Source: Ettlia oleoabundans
Taxonomy: Eukaryota; Chlorophyta; Chlorophyceae; Chlamydomonadales
DNA length: 64,000 nt
Assembly: GCA_019693395.1 (NCBI GenBank)
Contig: JAAMXP010000619.1
Span: 1 to 64,000 of the forward strand
Direction of reading: 5' to 3'
Part shown: in pieces, positions 24,385-41,100 of the stretch
Layout: every line of letters starts with the position of its first letter
How positions within the stretch are numbered: the first letter of the stretch is position 1
Program-made: the position numbers and the translations under genes
Notes under the pieces: model-generated
Told to the model about the DNA's origin: nothing
The model's database searches: none
Seen by the model: the letters and a program-made list of their open reading frames with translations, nothing else

Positions 24385-26570
24385 ATGAAGGTGCATCAGC
24401 TGGACCCTTACAAAGTGGGCGAGATTAAGGAGCTAGCCAAGCCAGAACGCGACAAGGTTTGTTTGCGAGCCGCCTGGGTTTATATAGCCACTCATACCGC
24501 ACTGCGGATGCTCTGGTGCTTCCTAAAATAGTGAGGCTTGCAGTCCGTCCTGGGCTCGGCACTCGGTGATGGCCCCTGCTTGTGCGGCTCGATAGCGTCT
24601 CGCAGCACAGCTGCCGCAGTCGTAACCCTGCTCTGCCTGTTGTGCCTAGGGGCTTTGCCTGTTGTCTTTTGCATTCCCCACAGTGAGAAATTGGCTTCCT
24701 GCAGGCCAAGCAAATCTTAGAGGAGGTGGCCAAACAAGTTCAGCCCATCCTGCGGCGCCGCAAGTTTTTGGTGCCGCTGTTGACAGAGATGTACCCCTCA
24801 AATCGACGGCTTTTGGTAAGATGCCAGGCCATGCTGCAGACTCGTACTAAACCTGTTCTCCTGCGAGGCATCCGCTGCAACGTTTGCTAGCTGCAAGACA
24901 GCCTCTCTGTTCCCGACAGGGGCTGAATGTGGGCGGCGGCGGCCGCCGCACCCGCGAGATACGCTTACGCCTGCGGCGGGCGGGCCAGGAGAATGTCTTC
25001 CTCGAATATGATGCAGTTCTTGGCACAATGCTGCACGAGATAGCGCACAACGTTGTAGGGTGAGGTCTGCTGCCACACACCCAACTGCCGTGCGGTATGG
25101 GTGCACACAGGCTACCTACTTGTGCAAACCTGCAAGTTGCTGTAGCTGATCCTAGGCACCCTGCGGTGCACCTTGATCTTCTAAAAGCTTGACGGATAAT
25201 TTAACTTTGGATGCTGCTTTGCTGCTTAGGCTGCTGCAGGCCCCATAATGCAGCTTTCTACAAACTGGTGAGCTGCTGCTTTGGTCGACATCGGCCAGAC
25301 ACTTGACAGCAGATGAGAGGTTTGCACAGCAACGGTGTTCACAACAGCAACTTGATGTTACATTGCGACCTAAGTCTGCTACTGCAGCTGGATGACTTGA
25401 ATCAGGAGTGCGATGAGTTGATCGCCAGGGGCATCAGCGGCAGCGGTGCCGGCTTCGATGCAGTGGCCGCCGGCAGGGCAGGTGGGCGGTTGGTGGGCCG
25501 TGAGCTGCCTTCCTACCGCCTGCGTGAACTGGCACTCAAAGCGGCAGAAGGCCGACTGCAGAAGCAGGCACTGATGCCCAGTGGGCCGCACACTACAGGT
25601 GTGGTTGCCATATCTCAGCAATGACATTTGCAGGAAGCGCAACACACGGGCGCCTGGATGCCTTTTCCTGGTTTTGAAGCATCGTCGGCGTCTTCTTATT
25701 GGGATGCTTGCATTGAACCATGCAATCCTGCCTTCCTCACCCAACGAGTTGCCTGCACACCCCTCTTCAATGTGTTGAGGATGTGCGTGGGTGCAGGCGG
25801 GGACCTGTCACTGCGAAGTTTACCTCCTCGGGAGGCCGCCGCGGCTGCTGCGGAGCGCAGGTTGTGCCACCTTCCAGTTGCTTGTTGATCTGCAGTCTGC
25901 TAAGCAAGTCGTTTGCATCACGATTTTTGATCCTTATGTTATTTGCGCTGCCACCAACCACCTTCCTGCTCCATACCATGTTCAAAGCAGATTGCGCGAC
26001 AACTTGTGGTGCCCCACCGAGGTTCTTGATGCGGAGGCGGCAGAGGGGCACAGTGTGGATGACGCGCTGCGGGCCGTCCTGGATAATGCGGGTGCATTGC
26101 AGCAGCAGCAGGAGCAGGAGCAGCAGAAGCAACAACAAGGAGAACAAGAACACTGGGAAGAGCGGAACAAGCCAGCATTGCAACCAGAGCAACCGCACAT
26201 GCAGCAACAACAGATAGAGCAGCAGCCAATTCAGCAACCCCAGCAGCAGCAGCAGCAGGCAAAGCAGCAGCTGCAGCACCAGATACCAGCAGCGGCCCAG
26301 GAGGGGTCACCACTGCAGCAGGGACCACCGGCAGCACGTGCACCTGTTACAGTGGCCGCACCGGAAGCAGTGGAGGTGGAGGTGGGCGATGAATCTGAAG
26401 ATATTGTGGACCTGACGCTTGACAGCGATGAGGGAGGGGTACAGCATTTAGGCCAGCGCAGCAAGCGCGCAAGCCTGCCCTGGACCTGCCCACGCTGCAC
26501 GCTGCAGAACAAGCCGATGACGCTGGCCTGCCAAGCCTGTCGGACACTAAGGCCGGCCGGCTGGGAGTAA
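24385..26570 (+). CDS. Wss1/SPRTN-type DNA-protein crosslink protease with WLM domain
   Basis: Wss1-family metalloproteases cut proteins covalently trapped on DNA and are guided by SUMO and p97/Cdc48. Seven exons (24385-24456, 24705-24815, 24920-25059, 25240-25267, 25388-25598, 25797-25860, 25991-26570) are phase-consistent and give 401 residues. The WLM domain holds the zinc site HEIAHNVVGPH (ligands about H100, H104 and H110, with E101 catalytic) followed by NAAFYKLLDDLNQECD. GGDLSLRSLPPREAAAAAAERR is spread over exons 5 to 7 and is typical of the family. A Gln-rich linker (26101-26280) leads to an acidic hydrophobic patch EDIVDLTLDSDE that looks like a SUMO-interacting motif. The C-terminal RanBP2/NZF finger runs from PWTCPRCTLQN to CQACRTLRP and may bind ubiquitin. 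No clear Cdc48-binding SHP box was seen. Confidence 0.92.
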
Positions 26571-27392
26571 GCAGCTGTTTATGAGTTACAGTTTTTAGGT
26601 TGTGGCGGCACATGTTCGGCCAGGGCATGACTTGTTGTTCTGGCGCCACCGTCCCCCCAGGGCCCCCTCTTCTTTTGTCAAAAGAGGAAAGGATACAATC
26701 AAAAACGTCCCAGGAAGGGCTGTACAAGCTTGGACTTACATCCCTGATGTGCCACACGACCGTCAAAAACGTCACTAAGTACGGGAAGCGTTCAACTGGT
26801 TCTTAGCATGGGCTTGAGTTGAACGGAGATAGCTGTGGTGTTGGTTGCCCGCAGCAGTTGGTATCAAAAGACTTAACCACCGATCATGCTGACCAACATT
26901 CCTCCGAGACCATCATCATTGTCACCACACACTTGCTCGTTGCGGTGGGGAGTGGGGGCACATCAGCAGCGGAGGGCAGGTAGGCATTACATGTACAACA
27001 GCAGCGGGTAGTGGAGGACTGACGCCTGTAGGGCGGAAGGGAGGTGGAAAATTCGGCCATCCCTCAGACTCTGGCCCGTCTGAAGGCAAGCAGGATATGC
27101 ACTGATGAGGGGACCAGCAGCGGCAACAGCGGTGAGCAAACGGCTGCATAGGCATGGCCAAGGGAGCGATTAGGAAGGGGCGGCTGAGGTGGTCAGTGTC
27201 GCTAGGGCTGATGTTAGGGATTCCAAGCCAATTCTCTCTATAAATTCGAAACGCAGCACTGATTGTAAGCAAGTTGCTGGTCATTATTGCAGAAGCATGG
27301 GAGGGCCAGCAGACGAATGGCAACCATTTCTTATTTTTTGCTCGGTTTTACTGGTTACTTCTTAACCACCCGGCCCCCTCAGTTCTCTCTCT

Positions 27393-27436
27393 CTCTACCG
27401 AGCAGTGAGCAAATATCTCTACCGAGCAGTGAGCAA
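27393..27436. repeat. 24-bp tandem repeat at an assembly gap
   Basis: A 24-bp unit beginning CTCTACCGAGCAGTGAGC starts at 27393 and again at 27417, where it runs into the N block. The base after the gap resumes with TAT, which is also the end of the unit. The gap is therefore probably a collapsed tandem array. Confidence 0.85.
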
Positions 27437-27466
27437 NNNNNNNNNNNNNNNNNNNNNNNNNNNNNN
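27437..27466. other. 30-N assembly gap
   Basis: Thirty N follow directly on the 24-bp repeat, so the true array length is unknown. Confidence 0.97.
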
Positions 27467-27898
27467 TATTTGAGGGCGAGGTTAACGGCAATGAGAGTGG
27501 GCTGAACCTAAGGGAGGATTTTGTGAGGGTCAATGCCGCCAAACAAACAATCTTGGAACGCCCAGCGTTACACATTCAATGCAGTGTAGAACACATTTTC
27601 AGGCGAGAAGCAAAGGAGGAGGCGGCGCCGCCTACTGGCGCCAGCGCACAGGAGCAAGCCAACAGAAGCCAACAAGGAAACCCAGCACCGTGAGGCCTGG
27701 GTGCGTGATCCCTTGCAGTTCTGACACAGCTTTTACCTGTTCTCGCGCGTAATTGTTATACCGGCGCGAACACCAACCTTGCCCAAAGGCCGCCTTTCCT
27801 GCGTGCTTTTGGCATCGGCTAATAGAAGCATAACACAGCCCTGCGTGTCGCACGTTGCTTTAGAAACTCCCAGCGAGACCCATGCTTGAGACCCAACA

Positions 27899-30800
27899 AT
27901 GACGCACGCAGCTCTCCGCCTGCTGGCTGCTGTTCGCAGCGGGCAAGTTGAGCAGTTGAAACAAGAACTACAGGTCGCGGATAGAGGCGCCTTGCATAAC
28001 GCGGCGGAGCCCAACACAGGTGCGGGCCAAGTCAAACAGGATGGCGGCTCGGCGGTGATCAGAGGGCTCGCTCGCGCCCCTCATACCCTTTGGGCATAAT
28101 TACTGCCCCGCGCTCGTGCTTGGGGTATGCCCTGCTTAGGTGCCTGCCTGTGCCCGCCGCCGGCCCATTCCTGTGATGTCCCGCTGCGCCCGATTTTTCA
28201 CCCAACCTTCCTGTTCTCCCTCCAGGCTTGACTGCGCTCCACCTGGCAGCTGCTGCTGGGCACGAGGAATGCGTAGATGCCTTGCTTGACGCGGGTGCGT
28301 CAGTGCTGGCCCAAGACCAACACGGGCAGACGCCTCTGCACCTCGCCGCCCAAAGCGCCCTGCCCATGTGCACCTACCAGCTGAGCAGCCGCTCACCCGC
28401 CACATGCCTGATGCGGAACCAGGAGGACCAGACACCAATCTCGCTGGCTGTGGCTTCGGAGAAGGGCGAGGTGGGTGAAAAGCGGGGCATTGTGCACGGG
28501 GGAGGGCATATGGTTTACCGCAAGCTAGTCACCCTCAGCAGCTTCAAAAAGGTCTTCTGTTCCTTTTTGCCATGATCACTGCAGCGGTTTTGCAGGGTTG
28601 CATCCACCAAGATGTTCTGTTGGCACTGCTGCTGCTTCTCCCTGCCATTCAGGTATTGAACGCCATGCTGCTGGCCTGTTCCGGCCATGCATCGGAGGAG
28701 GCACTGCAGGCCATGCGCAGCCTGTTGGAGGCGGGCGCAGTCTGCGACACATGGTGCGCAGCGATCGGAGAGTTACAGTGCATGGTCTTGTTGGTCCTGC
28801 TGCCAAGGAAAACTCTGGCTGGTGGGCTTGTAAGCTATCCAGCCCATCACCCGTTTTGCCTGTCATGGGCGCAGGGCTCCCAATGGCTCCAGTGCCCTCA
28901 TGCTGGCTGCTTCCTGCAACAGCGCTGAGGGCGTGCGACTGCTGCTTGACAACTCGGCATCCCTTGAGCTGCAAGACGCGCTGGGCAGGTGCGCATAGGC
29001 ACCGGCACTGAACCAGGCTGCCAGCCTCCAGTCTTGCTTCTTTCCATCCTCATTTCACAGCCTTCATATAGGTTTGTGCACCAAAATGCTGATCTTTGCA
29101 ACTGCGATCTCCTCTTTGCACTTCGACCTCGCCCTTGCAGAACGGCGCTGATGTTTGCTGCTGGGAATAATGCTCGAGGCGCGCTTGTGGCACTGTTGGA
29201 TCACGGCGCGGTGGTGTCTGTGCGAGATAGGTGGGCCACTATGACTGTACTCGCAGTACCAGCAGAGGCTTATGAGTGGTGGTGCTGCTGACATCGCTCG
29301 CATGCGCAGGCATGCCATGAAGTAATCCAGGGCACAGCCTGTATTTCGGCCGTGGCATGTAGCGCATCGCACTGCTGGCAGTCTTACCAGGCTTGCTCCT
29401 CCAAAAGCAGGCGAGGGCGTACTGTGCTGGACTATGCGACTGAGGGCAGTGATGTGCGGCAGACCCTGGAGGAGCGCATTGCAGAGATGGAGAGCAAGGC
29501 CGCTCGTTTGCAGGTGCGCAGCGCATATTCTGACGGGTTGCTGGTTGCATCCCTTGTATCTTTTTTACTGTGAGTTTTTTGGGTGCAAAACACAGGCTTG
29601 CGGCTTGCATGCATGTTTACCTGACTGCTGGTTGTGCACATTGCAGGAGGAGTTGCTGGCTGAGTTGGAGGGCGACATTGGAGAAGCTCCCAAGAAGAGC
29701 AGTGCAGAAAGGAGGGGCAAGAAGGGCAAGAAGAAGAAGGCCAAGCAGCAGGCCAAGCCCAAGCCGTCAGATGCAGCACGGTCAGCTGCTCAGCCAGCTC
29801 CTCCTTCCGCAAGCGCCCGTGAGCAAACACAGCTGGGAAAGCGTGTTCAGCCCTTGGAGCCCAACCAGCAAGTCATTTCCAGTGCAAAGCAGCAGCAGGA
29901 GCAGCAGGCCATGCCGGTGCAGGCTGATGAAGGCTCAGGCGTGTGTGCACCGGCCAATCAGCAAGCAGGCGAGGAGGAAGACTGGCAGGTCGTTGGCAGG
30001 CCGCAGCGACAGCAGAGCAGCCACCGGCGGTGCCCATCAGTCAGCTCACTGGGCAGCAGCTGCAGGTGAGACGAGGTTCAACCACAAGATTCCATTGTTG
30101 CACTCAGTCTATTGAGGCACCGTCTGCTGGAAATCCTGCTTTTGTTGCTCAGGTGCAGGACAGCAATGCCCAGTTGTGCGTCCATTCCTTGCCTTGCTAC
30201 CTCCCTGAATGCAGCGGTGAGAGCCACGAAACTGCTGGCAGCAGTCAGCGGTCAGTTCTTCTCCCCCCCACACGCTCTCGTTCGCGTCCGCCCTCGTCGG
30301 CTGCTGCTCCTGCCCAATCAGCCGTCAAAAGCGCAGGATCCCAGCCACCTGCGCCAGCTGATATGCCTAATCTTTCAAAGCCAGCGTGGGGTAAGGTGGG
30401 ACCCTCAGCAGCAGAGCAGCAGGAGTTGGAGCAACCGCAGCTGCAGGCAACGTCAGTGATAATTGATGATGCAGCGTTTCCACCGCTGGCGTCGTCCACA
30501 CTGGAAATGAGGATGGAGCGGCTGACCAGTAGCGTCGCAGTCAGCGAAGATGGCGAAGCCACCGCCGAGTTGCAACTGCCGGGTAACCTGGATGTCCTTG
30601 GGGACGAGAAGTCAGCAGGGCAGGAGCAGGCGCAGAAGCCGCTTGAGGAGCAGCCACTGCCGCATGCAAGGATGCAGGGGCTTCCGCAGCAGCCATTGCC
30701 ACCGCAGGAGCAGCAGAAGCAGCAGCAGTCAATGGGGCATCCAGGGGCGTCGCCGGGGGACCCTTCATCGGAGGGGGTCCCAGCTGGGCTTCCACGTGCC

Positions 30801-31638
30801 GAGGTGCAGCAGGATGGTTCGGCCCTGGCAGCCGAGGTGGCGGCATTGCGTGCTGAGGTGGCGCGCCTTCAGCTGCAACATCAGCGCCACTTGGAACAGC
30901 ACCAGGAGGAGCTGGCCGCTGTGCTGGAAGACACTGCTGCCCATGAGGCTGCAGCGGTTGCCCAAGCGGTGGCTGCAGAACGGCTCAATTGCATATACAG
31001 ATTTGCTGCGTTCCTACAGGTGCGATGCTTGTGTTGCCCCTTCCTTTCTCTTAGTTATTGTGGGGGGTGTTGTTCAGTGAAGTTCCCACCAAAGCGCTTG
31101 CAGCCATCATCGCCAGCTCTATATCTTGCCCCTTTGCAGAACAACAACCTTGCGGCAGACCTGCTGGCCAGCCATGGCCTTTCCCCAGTTGCTAGTAGCC
31201 TGCCCACTGTTGGCGTAGCCGCACTTCCTCCCCACTCTGGCAGCCTTGACTTCCTGGGCTTCCCGCCCGTTTCAGACCGCCGCTGTGCCCCAGCTGCCAA
31301 GCCAGACACGCTGTCTGCACCTGCGCTGGGCGACCTAGGTGAGCATTTGGACTGAACTCAAAATTGCACCCAATGAGCTGCGGTGAATCAGGCTCCCTCG
31401 AGTAGGTACACTTCACCAGACAAGCAGTTGAACTCACATGTTTTATGCCCCTCGGCGCGTACTTGTAGGTGGATGTCTACTCCCACCAGCCGCGTCTGCG
31501 CCGGCGCCAACCCCTTTTTGCTTCAACGACATTGAGCAGCGGCTGCGTGGAGAGTTCAGCGGTGACATGTCGCGCTTTGTGGTGCCTGCGGCCTCAGGGG
31601 CAGGGGCACAAGCGCTTAACACACTAGGCATCTTTTGA
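27899..31638 (+). CDS. Ankyrin-repeat protein with long disordered and coiled-coil C-terminus
   Basis: The N-terminal half has at least five ankyrin repeats over exons 27899-28019, 28226-28470, 28653-28753, 28875-28988, 29141-29230 and 29411-29513 ([62 protein letters not shown]). A short helix ([15 protein letters not shown]) and a Lys-rich KKGKKKKAK stretch follow in the exon at 29647. The C-terminal half is Gln/Pro/Ser-rich with the motif [11 protein letters not shown], a coiled coil ([20 protein letters not shown]) and end exons 31140-31338 and 31469-31638 ([12 protein letters not shown]). Phases agree through the ankyrin part and again at 31140/31469. The junction between about 30040 and 30170 is not settled. 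Ankyrin repeats point to protein binding; the function is not known. Confidence 0.78.
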
Positions 31639-32346
31639 GGTGGCATCTACAGCTGCTCTCCCCAATGGGTAGTCTAGGATTCACATCTGGATTCATCGCA
31701 GCATCGCTTTGATATATCAGTCGTATGCTGCTACCATCCCTCAACCGCCCCCTTTGCCTAGCTGCCAACTTGTTCATGCCCCACACCTTCTCACCAGCTA
31801 CCATAGCCTCAGCACTACATCTTCTCGCAAATGTCTCATGATTCATCTGATCTTAGTGCTAGTGCAAGTCCTGTTTCTTTCTGCTGCCATTGTGATGTCC
31901 ATCCTGCCATATTTTTTCCAACAAACAAAATCAACCCAAACTCTTCCTTTGAAACTCTCCCAACATGTCTGTTAAATCCCCGCCGTCCCAAAGTCGCGTT
32001 CCAACACACTTATACTTACTCGTTCCTGGCGCCCTCCGGGCCAGTTGCCACCATTGCAGTGCATGCCACAACCTGTGGCATTGCCTACCATAACGCGATT
32101 TGTTGGCTCGTCCGCTTCCGCTAGTGTTTGCCTACCGTTGCACTGCATTTGCTCAGATGCATGTCAAATGTACCCTCTTTGTTCGCCCTTCTTGCCCTGT
32201 TGTAGTTTGGTGGTTTTGTGTTGTAGTTGGGATTTGTACCAGTAGCTGTTTGCGTGTGCATCATGAAACGTAGCATCAATGCCCTGGGGGAAGGGAGGCA
32301 GCAAGACACGGGGAGCAACTCGACGGGGAGAAAGGAGCACGACACG
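31639..32346. other. Convergent intergenic region
   Basis: The 708 bp separate the ends of the ankyrin gene (+) and the ASCH-like gene (-). Composition is somewhat AT-richer than the genes. No gene, repeat or RNA is visible. Confidence 0.5.
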
Positions 32347-32988
32347 TCAAGGGTCCATCCTATAGACGGAGTGTGTGACTCTGGACATGGCGGGCAGTGG
32401 CAGTGGTTGTTCTAAGGAGTGGGAAGCTACTATTTTCCAGCCATAAAGGGTTTGGTTTGCGTTAGCTGCAAGACTGTAAGGGCTGTCCTCAGGCACACAA
32501 TGGCTCGCGAAATCAGCTGCAAAGGCTTCGGCGCTCGTGTACTCGGTTGCAGAGTCAAACAAGACCCAGCCCTCCAGAGTGGCCCCCTCTGCGCCGGCTG
32601 CAATTGTGTCGCCAAATGTTGCCACCGCATCTGGCCCGGTGCTTGCCAGCAGCCAGCACTTTTGCCCAACCAGCTCTGGCGGTGGCGGATAACGGCGCAC
32701 TTCTGTCGATTTAGAACCTGTTGGTGCAATACAACGCTCCGTGACAGGGGGCAGGGTGCACACAAGGTTGAGCACAGAGACGCAGGGGCCCGGTGGCAGA
32801 GGAGGAAGAAATGCAGATGCAGCGACAGTGAGCACAGTCCAGGTGTATAATTTTAACCGCGGGCACATTCGGACTGCCGCTTGCCTTCCAATATCAGCTT
32901 GCACCAGGCCTTTTTGCACTCTAATCCCCAAACGATTGAAGAATGACTCCCAGCGTCCATTGATGCAAAGATCAAACCTTGGTTCCAC
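32347..32988 (-). CDS. ASCH-domain-like protein
   Basis: ASCH domains are small beta-barrel folds related to PUA and are thought to bind RNA. The open frame has 213 codons. Its core reads STEVRRYPPPPELVGQKCW, then LEGWVLFDSATEYTSAEAF, VPEDSPYSLAA and TLYGWKIVAS, which matches plant and algal ASCH proteins in which a VYGW element closes the barrel. The N-terminus holds FDLCINGRWESFFNR, the usual first strand and helix. Between them lies about 170 nt of non-conserved sequence that could be an in-frame intron, since a C|GTTTGG donor near 32930 and a CAACAG acceptor would give FFNRSKSTEVRR. The uninterrupted frame is also possible. It is divergent from the CDPK gene, 191 bp away. Confidence 0.72.
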   Translation of the reverse strand: MEPRFDLCINGRWESFFNRLGIRVQKGLVQADIGRQAAVRMCPRLKLYTWTVLTVAASAFLPPLPPGPCVSVLNLVCTLPPVTERCIAPTGSKSTEVRRYPPPPELVGQKCWLLASTGPDAVATFGDTIAAGAEGATLEGWVLFDSATEYTSAEAFAADFASHCVPEDSPYSLAANANQTLYGWKIVASHSLEQPLPLPAMSRVTHSVYRMDP

Positions 32989-33179
32989 TACCCTACCCTC
33001 AAATCAAAGATCTGGGTCACTAAAGGCATTTCCCCCTTTTGCCGGATGTGCTGTTGCCAGCCGTGCACCAGCAGTACCCTTTGCTTCTGGCAGGTAGATA
33101 GCGCGTTGTTCCCGCGACCCCATTAAGGCGGTGCACAGCGGCAAGCTGTCCGGGCAACCCTAGAGCCACCGGCAAGACA

Positions 33180-37663
<4,484 letters not shown>

Positions 37664-38190
37664 AGGTTGCCGTCAGAGCCCTGGGGCTGTGTTGGAGGAT
37701 ATTGATCAATAGTAGGCAGGCTAATCGAACCACCTTTCCCATCCATGCATCGATTATTGTGGACCTAGTTGTCACACGTTTGCCTTGCATAATGCCTCTG
37801 TTTTGTTCCCAGAGCCATTCTGACGCTTGATTTGCTAAACGACTGATCCACTCTCAACCTGAAATGCAACCATCCCTGGGATACGATGGGGAACAATGCA
37901 GTGCAAAGCTTTTCATTTGTGTTGCATCATGTAAAAGCACAGCCCAATTTGCTCCTATCACACTTGCTGTGCTCACCTTTGTCTTGCACAGACCATGCTG
38001 AGTGCTGCCTACAGCAGACCCTTTTTCCTAGAAGCCACCAATGCAGCTCCCAAAGGCAACGGCTTGATTGCAAAGTTACAAGGAATAATATGAAGCCAAA
38101 AACAGCACGGCTGCAAGAACCAATAAGAGTAGAGTGACTGGGGGCAACAGAGCACTCCGTAGAACAGGAGGAGTTGACCAGAATGCATGC
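37664..38190. other. Convergent intergenic region
   Basis: The 527 bp hold the 3' UTRs of the CDPK (+) and PheRS (-) genes. Possible TGTAA signals lie at 37930-37934 (+) and 38076-38080 (-). No other feature was seen. Confidence 0.5.
38076..38080 (-). promoter_or_regulatory. Candidate TGTAA polyadenylation signal of the PheRS gene
   Basis: TGTAA on the minus strand lies about 110 nt beyond the PheRS stop, a normal distance for a chlorophyte 3' UTR. The inference rests on position only. Confidence 0.35.
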
Positions 38191-41100
38191 CTAGCGCAGC
38201 TCCACTCCGAGCTTGCTGGCAATGGTGCTGCGGGAGGGACCGGGTGAGCAGATTGCAAGGATGAGCTTGCCGCACAATGCACACAGGAGACACAACCACG
38301 ACATGGCATCTACCTTGTAAGCACAAGCCATGCTGGTCCCACCACTCACCCCCAGCACCTGCATACAAGCCGCGGCAGCCCACCTGCGCACTTCCTCCTG
38401 CATTGCGTTGACCTCCTCATCTGTCAGCGAGCGCTCCATGCTGCGGTAGGCGATGCGGTAGCAGTGGCTGGTGCGACCCTGCGGCCCAGGTGGCAGGCGG
38501 GAGGCAGGCAAGCGCCAGCATTGGCTAGGGACAGACATTGCAGTTGCGGGGCTCCTACATCTGTGCACACGTACTGGGCTTCTCAGCTGAACCACACCCA
38601 TCCCGGACACTGCTTGAACCAGTGAGCTTGGGCGGTGGCGCATGAATGAGGCACCAATGATGCACACACAAATCCAGTGAACAACCATACATATATAGCC
38701 ATGGCAATGCCGATTGCCCCACCCCGCCACCACACCCCAAAGCACACCCAGTCAACCCCCACCACCCACCCACCCACTCACCGTCTTTGGGTGCGTGAAG
38801 TTGTCTATGCACTTCACCTCCTCGGCCAGGTCCCCCGCAATGCCGCGCACCACCTCACACAGGTTGTTCTCAGTGAAGGCATCGCTGATCCAAAAGGCAA
38901 CGTCCTTGTAGCAGGGCGGGTACTTGCTGTAAGACTTGAACCTGCTAGTGCCAGCGGCAATCGGGTTGATGATCGGCACAGTGCACAGCAGCAGTTTGAC
39001 AAACGCCAGCATATGCACTTCTGACGCGCGCCTGCCCACCTCCCTGCACCCCTTGTGCAAGGGGGCCTGNNNNNNNNNNNNNNNNNNNNNNNNNNNNNNN
39101 NNNNNNNNNCTCACTTGGTGGTGAGGTCTCCGGCCTTAAACTGCTTGAGGAAGCGCTGGTCGGCGGTCCAGAAGAGGCGGATGTCAGGGATGTCAAACAA
39201 CACCATGGCCAGGCGCTCAAGGCCCAGACTGCACACGCACAAGCATACGCATAAGCACATCAAGTTGAGGTGCGCAGGCAGACAGAAGGAGCAGGGCAGG
39301 TGGATCAAGGTGAGCGCAGAGCGCAGACCCAACACACACCCCATGCAACCAGGCGCGTACAGGAGAAGCTGCAGCGCACAGCCAGCACAGGCAAGTGTGC
39401 CCCAGGCGCATGCTGACCATGACGGTGCTGCACTGAGCTACGCGGAACATGGCGCTACAAGGATGCAAGGCAGGCCGATGAACGGGGAGCAGGCGCGGCA
39501 GCTGCGGCCACAGCAGCCCCGTCATGAGAGGGGAGGATGGCGGGCGCAGCGTGAGACGCATGCATCACGTGCTTACCCAAATGCCCAGGCCTTGTGCCCA
39601 GGCGCCAAGTTGCTGTCCAGTATTTGCTGCTGCATCACGCCGCAGCCCAGCACCTCCAGCCACTGCCCCTTGAAGAAGATCTCCAGCTCAAAGGAGGGGT
39701 GTGTGAAGGGGAAGTAGGCGTCAATCCACCGCATCTCAACCTCGCCTGCAGCAGGGCCAGGCGGGCAGGGAGCAGGGGGGATGGGAGGCAGTAAGATGGT
39801 TGACTGGCAGGCAGGCGGCCATGTTTGATCGGGGAGAGCTTGCAGATGGACCCGGCGCCCCTCAAGACACCCACAACAACCCAAACCATGGGCCCAGCCT
39901 TAAACATGGTTGGAGCCATTGCCGAATCTATTGCGTTGGCTTACCCCAGCTGACACTTGTCGCCAATGCCAATACTGCTGGGGCTGTTTCCCACTGCCTG
40001 CCTGCCCACACACACACAACACAGCAGACCAGTGGTGCTCACCAAACAGGTGCTGAGCCAGCCCCTCCAACGTGCGCTTCAGCTCCGCCTCCGCATACTG
40101 TGTGGCCTCCACGCCCGCACCCTGCCAGTCCTGGGGGCTGAACACGCGCACGCCCTCCATCTGGTGGAACACGGGGTAGTGGGTGGCGTCAATGCTGTCG
40201 CGCCTGCAGGGGGCATCACGGAAAGGGTGGGTGGGTGGGTGATGGATGTGGGTGGAAGAAACAGCATTGGAAGAGTAGGTGGGCACAATACATGGGCAGC
40301 AAAACAGCCAAGCTATCCCACGAACCCTGAAATTGGGAGCCAGAAAGTATTTGCGATACGCTGCACCAACAGTAGCCTGTTTGGTAGCAACATAGCTGGC
40401 AATGGTCCCACCTACCCGCCTACCCACCTGTACACGTCTCCTGTCACCAGAAATGCGCGGTGCCCCTGTCGCAGCAGCTCAGCCTGGTGAGCCGAGGTGT
40501 GGCAGCGCAGCACGGTGTCAGGTGAGACGTAGTAGGTGTCGTTGGGGGAGCGGGACACGTGGTCGCCCGGCACAAGCACCTCGTCAAAGTTCTGCAGTGC
40601 TCAGGGCGAGGGCAGGGTGGGTGGCAGCTGGAAGCAGGATTGAACCAATGTTTTGAATGGGTTGGGACCAAGGCAAAGTGATTGCATGGGGCACGCATGT
40701 GGGAGCTTGGGCTCCTTGTGCCAGACGTACGCAGGCTTCAGCGACATGCCCACCACCAGCAGCAGCACATGCCGCTGTCGTTGTCCTGCTGCCACTACTG
40801 CTTCATGTCGCGCGTTCCCTTACTTATTGCCTCTCGCGGCCCCCGTTCCTGCTTCTACTCACCGCTTTGGCGCTGACGACAGGCGGCAGATCGTCAAACT
40901 TTGTGAAGGCTGTGCTTTGCTGGCGGTCAAAGTAGTCGTAGATTGCGTTCTTGATAATGCCAATGGGGTGGGTGGGCTGCTGGTGCAGGTTGGTGCCAAT
41001 CTTCTGGTAGATTGCGTCCGTCACATTGTTGAAGGGGTGATCAGTGATCACCTCTGCAGATCACTGGGCAATGTGCGAGGAGCAAATAGAAAGGGCCCAA

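Larger units (their letters stand above)
26571..27898. other. Intergenic region with tandem repeat and assembly gap
   Basis: No supported gene. The minus frame 26922-27323 (133 codons) has no domain or splice context. The region includes the 24-bp repeat and N gap listed separately. Confidence 0.5.

Noticed and set aside
26922..27323. 133-codon minus-strand open frame
   Set aside because: Pro/Ser/Cys-rich with no homology and next to a repeat and gap; probably non-coding.
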